Positions 15,319 to 23,019 of a stretch of 32,513 nt of DNA are shown one piece after another. A model generated the notes under the pieces. That model was not told where the DNA came from, did no database searches, and worked only from the letters and a program-made list of their open reading frames with translations. The first letter of the stretch is position 1. Each line of letters opens with the position of its first letter. The stretch covers positions 1 through 32,513 of the IMG/VR virus record IMGVR_UViG_3300034374_011922. The stretch is one strand, 5' to 3'. The position numbers were made by a program, and so were the translations under genes. Source of the stretch: a virus.

Positions 15319-16733
15319 TATAGGTTTTTCATTTTTTTCTTTGTTTCAACTCGTTTATTATATAATCTATTTAATATTACACGAGTAACTGAATCTTTTT
15401 TACCAGAAAAAAGAGTGTTGTTTTTTGTAGGTATCTCAGTTCCATCTCTTTTAATATTTCCTTTTCCTAAAAAGGAATCTGGTGAAATATTAAATTGCAT
15501 TTGAACGTTAGGATACATAGAAGCAAAATCATAACAGGCCACATAATCATAGTGTCCAGGAATAGGTGGCATTACAAAAGCTCCAGTATATGTACCTGAC
15601 TTATTTGCATTTTCAGGTTTTCCATCTTTAGCCATTCTCAAGCCATTAGATAAAAATTCATTGCATATTAAAGTTTCTGTAATATGAACAGGGTTAAATA
15701 CTTTATTGATCTCAACTCTTGCAACTTTAGACAAACTTAAAGCTACGTCTAATAGCTCATGTTTATCATCTAGCATTTTAACTAGTAAAACGTCAATAAT
15801 ATTATACATCGTAAACTCAGATACAAATTTCTGAGCTTCTCTCATTGATTTGTGTTGACTTTTTAATTTAGTTACTTTTAAAGATAGATTTGCAAAATAA
15901 TCTAATTTATAGTTCTCGATTACTTTAAATGGTTTCATTTGCATAACCATATCCATGTAATCTAATACGGCTGTATGTATTGGAATCTTATTGTGCTTAG
16001 AAACTACTCTTTCACTAGGAAGATTTAAAAAAGGGTCTATCCCTATTTTTTTACATCTATTCATCATGTAAACCCAGTCAAAGTTAATTACGTTCCAGCC
16101 TGTTATAACAGGTATTTTAGGCAGTATTTTATGAAAGAAGCATGACATCATCTCTTCTTCAGTGTTAAAATACATGTACCTTATATTAAATTGCTGATCT
16201 AATATTTTTCTATCGCTTTCTTTGTCATTGTCTACTTTTTTGAAGTAGTCATGAACAAATTCATTCATATTAGATTCATCGTCTTTAGTTAAGAAAGTAC
16301 CAGTGTTAGGATCCTTCATAGTGCTTAATACGTAACAATCGTTATTACTATTACAGAACGTTATAAGATTGATTGGCATTGCTGCTTTTTCAGGCTCAGG
16401 AAAATCATCACTTATTAACTCTATCTCAATATCTAAATAGGCTTTACTTGGCGTAAAGTCAGATTCATATACAAGATCAAGCTCCTGTTTTGAGAATTTG
16501 TTTTGAATAAGTTCAAATATTCTCTCTTTACTTAACCATTTACCTGAAGAAGGGGTTCTCTTAATGTATCTTCCGTCCCAGTTTTTATCAACCGTAGGAG
16601 TCTTTGAAATAGTCCAATTAAATAGTTCTGATTTATGTAATTTCTTTTGTATGTAAGATATTTTACCGTTCTCTGCTATGTAAGAAACAAGTAAGGATTG
16701 AATTTTTTCATTATATTCACTAGCTACTATCAT
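15318..16733 (-). CDS. 43: DNA polymerase family B, N-terminal portion only (split gp43)
   Basis: This 471-aa protein contains the exonuclease half of a T4-type replicative polymerase and only the start of the polymerase domain. The 3'-5' exonuclease motifs are intact: YLDIEIE (D101, E103), GWNVINFD (N214, D219) and YNIIDVL (Y310, D314). Palm motif A is present as YDFASMYPN (D402). The frame then stops at KRVETKKKMKNL, before motifs B (KxxxNxxYG) and C (DTDS), so it cannot be a complete polymerase. Neither the next small frame nor the following gene supplies the rest. A second subunit encoded elsewhere is expected, as in some T4 relatives with gp43A/gp43B. A damaging nonsense mutation is less likely given the clean end. 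Confidence 0.9.
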   Translation of the reverse strand: MIVASEYNEKIQSLLVSYIAENGKISYIQKKLHKSELFNWTISKTPTVDKNWDGRYIKRTPSSGKWLSKERIFELIQNKFSKQELDLVYESDFTPSKAYLDIEIELISDDFPEPEKAAMPINLITFCNSNNDCYVLSTMKDPNTGTFLTKDDESNMNEFVHDYFKKVDNDKESDRKILDQQFNIRYMYFNTEEEMMSCFFHKILPKIPVITGWNVINFDWVYMMNRCKKIGIDPFLNLPSERVVSKHNKIPIHTAVLDYMDMVMQMKPFKVIENYKLDYFANLSLKVTKLKSQHKSMREAQKFVSEFTMYNIIDVLLVKMLDDKHELLDVALSLSKVARVEINKVFNPVHITETLICNEFLSNGLRMAKDGKPENANKSGTYTGAFVMPPIPGHYDYVACYDFASMYPNVQMQFNISPDSFLGKGNIKRDGTEIPTKNNTLFSGKKDSVTRVILNRLYNKRVETKKKMKNL

Positions 16734-16739
16734 ATATGC

Positions 16740-16988
16740 TTATAGTTTAGGTAACATGTCCTCATTGACGTGACCGCATGACATACAAGCTATAACTGGC
16801 ATAGGAGCGATACTGTCTCTTTCAGATCCTGTTAAAAATTTTGATATTTTTTTTATGTGCATTGCTTCTACAAAAGTTTTGCTTCCGCACTCTTCACATA
16901 CTAACCATTCTGCATCCTTTAAATGAGCTGAAGTTAAAGGATTTGATTGATTAGGTTGTGGATTTTGATTGTCATTTACAATATTCAT
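16740..16988 (-). CDS. Small zinc-ribbon protein (82 aa)
   Basis: After a polar Asn/Gln/Pro-rich N-terminus the sequence carries two CxxC pairs, CEEC (31-34) and CMSC (68-71), separated by 33 residues, a classic zinc-ribbon spacing; the second is followed by GHVNEDMLPKL. Zinc ribbons of this kind bind nucleic acid or mediate protein contacts, but the specific partner is unknown. It sits 6 nt before the polymerase fragment and 15 nt after the gp56-like gene, so it is part of the replication operon. Confidence 0.8.
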   Translation of the reverse strand: MNIVNDNQNPQPNQSNPLTSAHLKDAEWLVCEECGSKTFVEAMHIKKISKFLTGSERDSIAPMPVIACMSCGHVNEDMLPKL

Positions 16989-17003
16989 AATATTATATTT
17001 TTT

Positions 17004-17465
17004 TTAGTAACCTCTTTCTTGCCTAGAGATATTTTCTTTCTGCTTAGCCATGTATAGATTTACTATGTCATCACTAGTCATTCCTATTGCTATTGCAAAA
17101 TTCATATAGAAATGTAACCCGTCTATCCATTCATAATAAAGTTCTAATTTATCAGCTTCAGATAGATCGTTAATAGTCATTTTACTTGATTTGGAATGAT
17201 CCTGTTTCCAATATTTCCAAGCAGCTGATCCTATACCGTCATTTATGCCACCTAGGGCATCAAACATCTCATTTAGTTCATCACTCATTGCGTGCTTATT
17301 TACCATCCAGGTTTCTGCAATCTGTTTAAGAGTTAGGTTACTATAATCTAAACCTAATCTTTCTTGTAATTCTTTCTGCTTATTGTAAATCATTCCAAAC
17401 GTATCTTTTACGTCAGTATAATCTTGAACTTCTAATTTTGCGCATTGATTGTCTGAATTTGCCAT
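17004..17465 (-). CDS. 56: dCTP/dUTP pyrophosphatase, T4 gp56-like
   Basis: All-alpha NTP pyrophosphatase that converts dCTP and dUTP (and the diphosphates in T4) to monophosphates, keeping unmodified cytosine and uracil out of phage DNA. The 153-aa sequence matches T4 gp56 closely along the C-terminal two thirds as I recall it: DELNEMFDALGG, AAWKYWKQ, INDLSEADKLELYYEWIDGL (acidic metal-binding helices), HFYMNFAIAIGM, and the ending RQERGY, which is almost identical to the T4 end RQDRGY. It is first in the minus-strand replication block, divergent from the tail sheath. Together with the gp42-like enzyme it forms the hydroxymethylcytosine pathway. Confidence 0.88.
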   Translation of the reverse strand: MANSDNQCAKLEVQDYTDVKDTFGMIYNKQKELQERLGLDYSNLTLKQIAETWMVNKHAMSDELNEMFDALGGINDGIGSAAWKYWKQDHSKSSKMTINDLSEADKLELYYEWIDGLHFYMNFAIAIGMTSDDIVNLYMAKQKENISRQERGY

Positions 17466-17558
17466 ACTATTTATTTTTTTTCAACTATATAGTCTTTTAC
17501 TGAATATTTGCAAAAGGTTTATTTTTTTGCATTTTTAATTTTGTTAGTATAAATATTG

Positions 17559-17567
17559 GATAAATAA
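17559..17567 (+). promoter_or_regulatory. Probable late promoter core, GATAAATAA
   Basis: The nonamer lies 20 nt before the tail-sheath ATG in the 122-nt divergent spacer between the gp56-like gene and the sheath gene. A TATAAATA octamer sits 11 nt further upstream (17548) and could be an alternative or tandem core. Confidence 0.68.
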
Positions 17568-17587
17568 TTAAAAATATAGTATCAGAA

Positions 17588-20524
17588 ATGGCCGAAAAAG
17601 TATTAAACTTAAACAATTTCAAATCTTCCGGAGTATATACTGTTGAGATAGACCAAAGTCAAGGTCTAGCTTTGCCGCTTACTACAGGAAGATTAATTAT
17701 AGGATCTAGTAGAAAAGGTCCTTTTAATACAGTGGTTTTAATAAACGATTTACGTACATTAAACGCCGTGTATGGAGATAGAGATACTCAATTAGAAAAG
17801 CAAGGTAGTTATTTTCACAGAACAATAGAAGTTGCATTAAGGGAAGGTCCTGTGTTTGCAATGAATGTTTTACCTTTAGATACAGATACAGACGTAGTTG
17901 CTAATTTAGACAAATCCTATTTTACAACATTTAATACTGAATCTTCATCTAATAATGAAGACTCAACACCTTATCAATATCCTCTAGTTGAATTCTTTAA
18001 TAGGAGAAAACTATGGTTTGCAGATGACGAAAGCCTTAATAAATCAAAAAACATAGCATTAGGAGATGATTATATCGTTAACCCTAGTGCATTTGGTAGC
18101 GCGTCAATTGCATCTAACAAGATATTAAGCTTTGCTAACACTGGAAGTAATAACATGACAGTTTGGGTTAGAAAAGCAACCGTTACGGGATTTGATGTAA
18201 CTGCAAAAGAATGGTACGCTAGCTTTGGAGAAACAGTTGATTTTCCAAATTTTGTTAGTCCAGATGATTTCATATCTGATTATTTCGTAGAAGTAATTAT
18301 AGTAGAAGGAGACTGGTCAAACAATATAAGATTATCTAAAGATGCTGTGTATGGTCAATATTTTGACGAAAGCGGTTTAATTGATAGTCAAATTCCTTCT
18401 TTTATAGCTTTACAAGAAGTTAAAGCAATTGCTAGAGTTACAGGATGTTTAATTCCAGAATTTAAAGATCAAAGTGGAACTATTGCATCAATTGACTCAT
18501 TAGTTAATAGATTATTTGCAACAACTGGTTTATTATGCGCATTAGATGCAGATAAATTAGATTTAATTGATCTTGAAGATGATTCATTTAGCGATATTAA
18601 CATGCAAACGCATAGAGTTGATACCATAGGCCATGGATATGATGAATTAGATTCAGATAACACTTATTCTATAGATGACGGTGGATTTGAACCAAGTGGA
18701 GCCGTTGCTGATAGCACTCCTTTAATAGACTTACTAAGTTATAGTAAACCTGCAGATAAAGAGTTAATTTATAAAATTGATTTAACTTTACCTGAAGGAG
18801 ATTTCACAGGCGCAACCACAGCAAGTTTAATTAAATGGACTGCAGCTGATGATTATCTTATAGCTTTTGAAAATAGTAAGACTTATAAAGCTTATGAAAA
18901 CGGTTTCTTAAAAACAGGAGATGAATCATTGGATGTAGCTAACACATACTATACTAAAATAGAAGACGGTTTTGTAGCAGATTTAGGAGGAACTGATTAC
19001 AAATACATTAAATTATATACATACCAAGATTCTAGCCTTTTAAATAGAATTGGTGTAAACTCATACGTAAATGTTGATGAATATGTAAAATATTCTTTAG
19101 ATTCTGGATCAGATTTTAAAAAGGTATTTGATCTTACTGATACCGACTATTTCACGGATTATCAAGTACAACAGCCTAATAAATTAGTATTAGGAATAAA
19201 TACAGCTAATGTTGCTGAAAAAGCTGAAATTGATGAGTTCTTAAAAGTAAATCATTACATTAAAGCTAGATTAGTTGGTGATTCTAGACCTAGATTACTT
19301 AAAATAATTTCTATTACATCAGTTGAAGAATTAAGTCCTTATAGATTAGAATATACAGTTACCACTATGGTACCTAGTATTGAAGAAGTAGATGGATTAG
19401 ATACTACTGGAAATACATTATCAGTTTATAAAGGAATTTCTAATTTCATAGGAACTTTAAAAGGACAAGCCTTAAAAGGATTTAAGATAAGAAATGGATT
19501 ACTTCCTAATTCAACTTCTGCTAGACAAAAAGAAATTTTACAATACTTATTTGATTATACAGCTATTCCATCTGCTTTAGCAGACAGAGAAACTATAGAT
19601 TATAGATATATCGTAGATTCTTATGAAGGAGATTTATCACAATCTTCTAAATATCATTTAGGAAAAATAGCTGCGATGAATGGTAAAGTAATGGCAATCT
19701 TAAACGATCCATCATTTGAACAATTTGAGAAATCAGTTGATCCTAGTTTTGTAAATACTATTAATAAATTAGTTTCAACGGAATATATTTCTAAAGGAGG
19801 TGATTTAAGTTTAAACCCTAGCTATACTTTTAAATTTGCAGATGAAGATATCAATGGAGTTCCAATGTCTTCTTATGAATATTTCGTAATGCCTAATTTA
19901 CTAATTAGAGAAGGTGGTAAAACTAAGTCAGTTCCGCCAGCTGCATATGTTTCTAATGCATATGTTAGAAAGTTCAAAAATGGAACTCCTTTCTTAATTA
20001 CAGCAGGTAAAAGAGCGATTATCACTGATCCAGAAGTAGTTGGATTAGAGTATGATTTAAGCAACGAAGACAGAGATTTCTTAGAGCCAGTTGGACATAA
20101 CCTAATAGTTAAACGTAGAGGTTTTGGAATAACTGTATTTAGTAATAATACTGCTTATCAGAGAGTTAAATCAGCTCTTAATAATGCTCATATTAGAGAT
20201 AACCTATCTACTATTGAAAGAGATATTGAACAAATCTTAGTTAACTTCTTATTTGATTTTAACGATGAAATAACAAGATTGAGAGTAAAAGGATTATTAG
20301 ACAACTACATGGACTCAGTTGTTAACGCAAGAGGTCTTCAAGGTTATACTGTTCAGTTTGATACAGAGAATAATACAAATGAAGTAATTGAAGCTAACAC
20401 CGCTATAGTTGATATTAGTGTAGACTTCCCAAGAGGAATTCACAAATTCATTAATAGAATTACTATCACAAGAGTTGGTGGAGGATTAAGTTCTGAATCT
20501 ACAGGATTTACGCCTAGTTTCTAA
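17588..20524 (+). CDS. 18: Tail sheath protein, T4 gp18-like (enlarged)
   Basis: Major contractile sheath subunit. The N-terminal segment (NLNNFKSSGVYTVEIDQSQG) and the C-terminal third (ILQYLFDYTAIPSALADRET, YHLGKIAAMNGKVMAILNDP, RRGFGITVFSNNTAYQR, DNLSTIERDIEQILVNFLFD, final IDISVDFPRGIHKFINRITI-like strands) follow the gp18 pattern. At 978 aa it is much longer than T4 gp18 (659). The extra length lies in the middle (about 150-620), which should form surface-exposed domains, as sheath insertions do in other phages. It has its own late-type promoter and is followed by a strong hairpin terminator, so it is probably a monocistronic late transcript. Confidence 0.94.
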   Translation: MAEKVLNLNNFKSSGVYTVEIDQSQGLALPLTTGRLIIGSSRKGPFNTVVLINDLRTLNAVYGDRDTQLEKQGSYFHRTIEVALREGPVFAMNVLPLDTDTDVVANLDKSYFTTFNTESSSNNEDSTPYQYPLVEFFNRRKLWFADDESLNKSKNIALGDDYIVNPSAFGSASIASNKILSFANTGSNNMTVWVRKATVTGFDVTAKEWYASFGETVDFPNFVSPDDFISDYFVEVIIVEGDWSNNIRLSKDAVYGQYFDESGLIDSQIPSFIALQEVKAIARVTGCLIPEFKDQSGTIASIDSLVNRLFATTGLLCALDADKLDLIDLEDDSFSDINMQTHRVDTIGHGYDELDSDNTYSIDDGGFEPSGAVADSTPLIDLLSYSKPADKELIYKIDLTLPEGDFTGATTASLIKWTAADDYLIAFENSKTYKAYENGFLKTGDESLDVANTYYTKIEDGFVADLGGTDYKYIKLYTYQDSSLLNRIGVNSYVNVDEYVKYSLDSGSDFKKVFDLTDTDYFTDYQVQQPNKLVLGINTANVAEKAEIDEFLKVNHYIKARLVGDSRPRLLKIISITSVEELSPYRLEYTVTTMVPSIEEVDGLDTTGNTLSVYKGISNFIGTLKGQALKGFKIRNGLLPNSTSARQKEILQYLFDYTAIPSALADRETIDYRYIVDSYEGDLSQSSKYHLGKIAAMNGKVMAILNDPSFEQFEKSVDPSFVNTINKLVSTEYISKGGDLSLNPSYTFKFADEDINGVPMSSYEYFVMPNLLIREGGKTKSVPPAAYVSNAYVRKFKNGTPFLITAGKRAIITDPEVVGLEYDLSNEDRDFLEPVGHNLIVKRRGFGITVFSNNTAYQRVKSALNNAHIRDNLSTIERDIEQILVNFLFDFNDEITRLRVKGLLDNYMDSVVNARGLQGYTVQFDTENNTNEVIEANTAIVDISVDFPRGIHKFINRITITRVGGGLSSESTGFTPSF

Positions 20525-20545
20525 TTGGTCTTATAAAATAATTTA

Positions 20546-20574
20546 AAAGGGAATATTAAGTATTCCCTTTTTTT
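20546..20574 (+). terminator. Rho-independent terminator after the tail sheath
   Basis: AAAGGGAATA pairs with TATTCCCTTT across a 5-nt loop, followed by a run of seven T. It begins 22 nt after the sheath stop. Its AAAGGGAA/TTCCCTTT arms are the same as those of the terminator of the structured RNA at 22970-23005. Confidence 0.9.
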
Positions 20575-20581
20575 GTATGGC

Positions 20582-20674
20582 ATGTTTAGTGATGTATATA
20601 TAACATATTTCATAATACTATCTATCGTTCTTTTATCAGTATATGTTGATAAAGGAAAAGGAAAAAATAGATAA
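20582..20674 (+). CDS. Possible 30-aa single-span membrane peptide
   Basis: A short frame after the sheath terminator encodes MFSDVYITYFIILSIVLLSV then a basic tail ending KGKGKNR: one hydrophobic helix of about 17 residues with a positive C-terminus. Its stop lies inside the next late promoter core. The shape is that of a real small membrane protein, but there is no dedicated promoter and it starts right after a terminator, so chance cannot be excluded. Confidence 0.35.
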   Translation: MFSDVYITYFIILSIVLLSVYVDKGKGKNR

Positions 20675-20678
20675 ATAA
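20670..20678 (+). promoter_or_regulatory. Probable late promoter core, GATAAATAA
   Basis: A further copy of the nonamer, 17 nt before the 120-aa gene and downstream of the sheath terminator. It would drive the three-gene fibre-region transcript at 20.7-22.06 kb. Confidence 0.65.
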
Positions 20679-20694
20679 TAAAAAATAGTTTCTA

Positions 20695-21057
20695 ATGCAA
20701 TTATTTTTAAGTCAAATAAAAGACATAGACAACATCCCTGCGTATCTAAAGAAGTTGGGTGAACTATCCCTAGAAGATAATAATATAGTCTTTAATTATA
20801 GAAGTGATGAAGAGACTAATGATACGTATCTTGGTTCAGGAATAACTATACACCACGGAGATGGAGTAGACAAAGATGTTACTTTTAAAACAATAGATTT
20901 AGGAGAACTCTATATCTCAGGAGGATACACTGCATCAACAGGGTATGAGAACCTAGCCTTTTCAACTGAATTAGAAGAAATAGTTATTAGAAATAGATAT
21001 AGCGATGGCGTAAGGCTTGTAGCAGAGTCAGACGTTATACGAGGAGGAACTTTTTAA
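20695..21057 (+). CDS. Hypothetical late protein (120 aa), fibre-region
   Basis: Family not recognised. Starts MQLFLSQIKDIDNIPAYLKK, then becomes beta-rich with many Gly, Asp and Thr residues (YLGSGITIHHGDGVDKDVTF, LYISGGYTASTGYENLAF). There are no cysteines and no membrane segment. The composition and the position between the sheath and a fibre-like gene fit a small virion or fibre-attachment protein. It has a late promoter just upstream and ends 2 nt before the next ATG, so the two are co-translated. Confidence 0.72.
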   Translation: MQLFLSQIKDIDNIPAYLKKLGELSLEDNNIVFNYRSDEETNDTYLGSGITIHHGDGVDKDVTFKTIDLGELYISGGYTASTGYENLAFSTELEEIVIRNRYSDGVRLVAESDVIRGGTF

Positions 21058-21059
21058 TT

Positions 21060-21830
21060 ATGTCAGATAAGTACAATACTATAGTTTTAAAGAGCTCAGA
21101 AGAGCCTGGAAAGGTACCCAGTGTAACAGATCTTTTACCTGGAGAACTGGCTATTAATATAGCTGATGGAAAATTATATACCTTAAAATTAACTGAAGGA
21201 CAATATGAAGTAATTCAGATAGGTGCCGCACAATCTGTAGAAGGAGGAGGATCCAGTGGAGGAGGCGCGACAACTATACAAAACCTTGTATGGCAGAGTC
21301 CTGAAGGAACATCTAATGAAGATCATTATCCAGCAGAGGGGTATTATGATTACGGACAATCAATGATTATCATAAGAGCAAGTGAATTAGGAACAGGTGC
21401 TAAAATGTTACACGGATTAGAGATAGAGGTAAACGGTTATACTCCAGGTTATACTTTTAATAATCAAACTCTTAAATTAGCACATACTAGTGATTTAGAA
21501 TTTGGGTCTAATGTTAAAACAGATTTAACAAATATAAACGGCGTAGCTGATTTAACAAGTGTTAAAGCCGACTTTACATGGACAATTAATTCAAGTGGTT
21601 ATCAAACTATAGATTTTGATACTAATTTTGAATATAATGGAACAGATAGTTTATTGATTATTTGGGAAAACAGAGACGGTTCATGGAACCCTGGATTTGG
21701 TTGGGCTGAATGTCACTTTGATAATACATATGCAGATTCTTGGTATAAACATCAAGATGATTCATATCCAAGCTCAAGTTATGGAACAGCTGATCAGTCA
21801 TATAGACCAAACATAAGATTAAAATATTAA
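21060..21830 (+). CDS. Tail fibre/adhesin-like protein with Bacteroidota-type beta-sandwich
   Basis: The N-terminal 60 residues (VPSVTDLLPGELAINIADGK, then LYTLKLTEG) match the common phage fibre or head-fibre attachment motif GELAINxADGKLY. A glycine-serine linker (EGGGSSGGGA, about 60-70) leads to a beta-rich C-terminal domain with YYDYGQSMIIIRASELGTGA, YTFNNQTLKLAHTSD and FDTNFEYNGTDSLLIIWEN. That pattern is like a domain found in many Bacteroidota surface and secreted proteins, from memory of that family. The likely role is an adhesive tip on the virion. It may have been acquired from a host gene. Co-transcribed with the flanking small genes. Confidence 0.75.
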   Translation: MSDKYNTIVLKSSEEPGKVPSVTDLLPGELAINIADGKLYTLKLTEGQYEVIQIGAAQSVEGGGSSGGGATTIQNLVWQSPEGTSNEDHYPAEGYYDYGQSMIIIRASELGTGAKMLHGLEIEVNGYTPGYTFNNQTLKLAHTSDLEFGSNVKTDLTNINGVADLTSVKADFTWTINSSGYQTIDFDTNFEYNGTDSLLIIWENRDGSWNPGFGWAECHFDNTYADSWYKHQDDSYPSSSYGTADQSYRPNIRLKY

Positions 21831-21834
21831 AATT

Positions 21835-22056
21835 ATGAACGAAGATACCTTAAAAACAGAATTACAGTCTCATGGAACTATTAGAGAATGTAGACAAAAT
21901 AATAGTAGATCCTATATAGTAGCATTAGATAACGTAACTGCAGAAGAATCAGTTATATTGCAGATAACTAATAATCATATATCTCAAGAATATCCTAGAT
22001 TAGAGCACCACGTTCTAGAAAATGGAAGTTTTAAGTGTATATATTTTAATGATTAG
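21835..22056 (+). CDS. Hypothetical small protein (73 aa)
   Basis: Family not recognised. MNEDTLKTELQSHGTIRECR begins a short alpha/beta protein; the second half has NHISQEYPRLEHHVLENGSF. It carries two cysteines and no membrane segment. It follows the fibre-like gene by 4 nt and ends 32 nt before the convergent exonuclease stop, so it is the last gene of the late island. It could be a fibre chaperone or an unrelated small late protein; nothing in the sequence decides. Confidence 0.7.
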   Translation: MNEDTLKTELQSHGTIRECRQNNSRSYIVALDNVTAEESVILQITNNHISQEYPRLEHHVLENGSFKCIYFND

Positions 22057-22088
22057 TGGTAGCTATCTTCACCATAGCCCCTTTCTAT

Positions 22089-22916
22089 TTAGTCATCGAA
22101 CCTAGACTTTTTTCTATTCATTCTACGTTTTTTATCAAAATATCTTTTTCTGCTAATCCATTTTTCTTGAGAAGGCCTAATGTCTAATCCTTCTCCAGAT
22201 TTAGACTCTAACCAATTTTGAATAGTCTTAAACATTTCAATCATCATTTTAACATCTGCATCGGCTTGGTGCCAATTTTCCGTATCAATATCAAGAGCTT
22301 TTGAAATTCTTCCCATTGAGCTGCTAGGTAGACCTGTTCTTCCGCTTTTAGGAAGCTTATCTAATACTTCGATTGCCCATTCATCTCCAGCATTGGAAGC
22401 TGCAATTACTGCTGGTAAAAATATGATTTCAATAATATCTTTTGTATCAACAGCGTTGTAATTAGAAAGAGACCTGCCTTTTACTCTTGAAGTAAATCTC
22501 ATATCAAAGACTGCATTTTGAGCAACTAGTACTGCATTGTCAAAACTATCTACCCATTCCCAAAATGCTTCTAATGATTCTTGTTCATCTTCATAAGTAT
22601 CTTTATCATTCCAATATCCAGACCCTTTAAGGAGTCCTTCAGCTCTGGGTCTTCTGTCTAAAATTCCTGGATTTAATTCTAGTTTTTTTCTAAAAGATCC
22701 AAGTTCTTCACCGTCCTGTCCAATTGCGATTGCTGCTATTTCAGTTACTTGATCGTTTTGATGATGTAAGCCCGTGGTTTCAGTGTCAAAGAAAATAAGA
22801 TTTTTTCCTGCAAATTTGCTATTCCATTCTTCAACGTATTCTTCGATAGATTTACCGTGCCATCTATTAGCTTCTGATATATTCCAATCTTGAAAGTTTT
22901 TAATCCAACTTGACAT
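22089..22916 (-). CDS. DEDDh 3'-5' exonuclease, DexA/DnaQ-like
   Basis: The 275-aa protein carries the exonuclease motifs FFDTETTGL (D44, E46), NAVFDMRF (D138) and HQADAD (H216, D221), the DEDDh set of DnaQ-like and T4 DexA-type enzymes, which remove nucleotides from 3' ends. Its first residues, MSSWIKNFQDWNISE, match the F-x-x-W-x-I-x-E capsid-targeting-like pattern seen in other late proteins here, so it may be packaged and trimmed after E15. A late promoter core lies 24 nt upstream. The C-terminus is strongly basic (RKRYFDKKRRMNRKKSR), suiting DNA binding. RNase T-like activity is an alternative. Confidence 0.88.
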   Translation of the reverse strand: MSSWIKNFQDWNISEANRWHGKSIEEYVEEWNSKFAGKNLIFFDTETTGLHHQNDQVTEIAAIAIGQDGEELGSFRKKLELNPGILDRRPRAEGLLKGSGYWNDKDTYEDEQESLEAFWEWVDSFDNAVLVAQNAVFDMRFTSRVKGRSLSNYNAVDTKDIIEIIFLPAVIAASNAGDEWAIEVLDKLPKSGRTGLPSSSMGRISKALDIDTENWHQADADVKMMIEMFKTIQNWLESKSGEGLDIRPSQEKWISRKRYFDKKRRMNRKKSRFDD

Positions 22917-22939
22917 ATTGTAAATGTTTTTAGGTAATA

Positions 22940-22948
22940 TTATTTATC
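22940..22948 (-). promoter_or_regulatory. Probable late promoter core, GATAAATAA (minus strand)
   Basis: The nonamer on the minus strand lies 24 nt before the exonuclease start, downstream of the structured-RNA terminator. It suggests late expression of the exonuclease. Confidence 0.6.
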
Positions 22949-22969
22949 TATAGAAGAATATGCACTAAT

Positions 22970-23005
22970 AAAAAAAGGGAAAACTATATAGATAGAATTC
23001 CCTTT
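22970..23005 (-). terminator. Rho-independent terminator of the structured RNA
   Basis: Read on the minus strand, AAAGGGAA and TTCCCTTT form an 8-bp stem with an inner CUAU/AUAG stem separated by a UU:UU mismatch, followed by seven U. It begins 15 nt after the 3' end of the closing stem of the RNA at 23020-23438. It also separates that RNA from the exonuclease transcript. Confidence 0.88.
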
Positions 23006-23019
23006 AAGTATATTGAAAA

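Noticed and set aside
17548-17555. TATAAATA as the main sheath promoter.
   Set aside because: The GATAAATAA copy at 17559 has the spacing (about 20 nt) seen at the other late genes; the octamer is listed only as an alternative.
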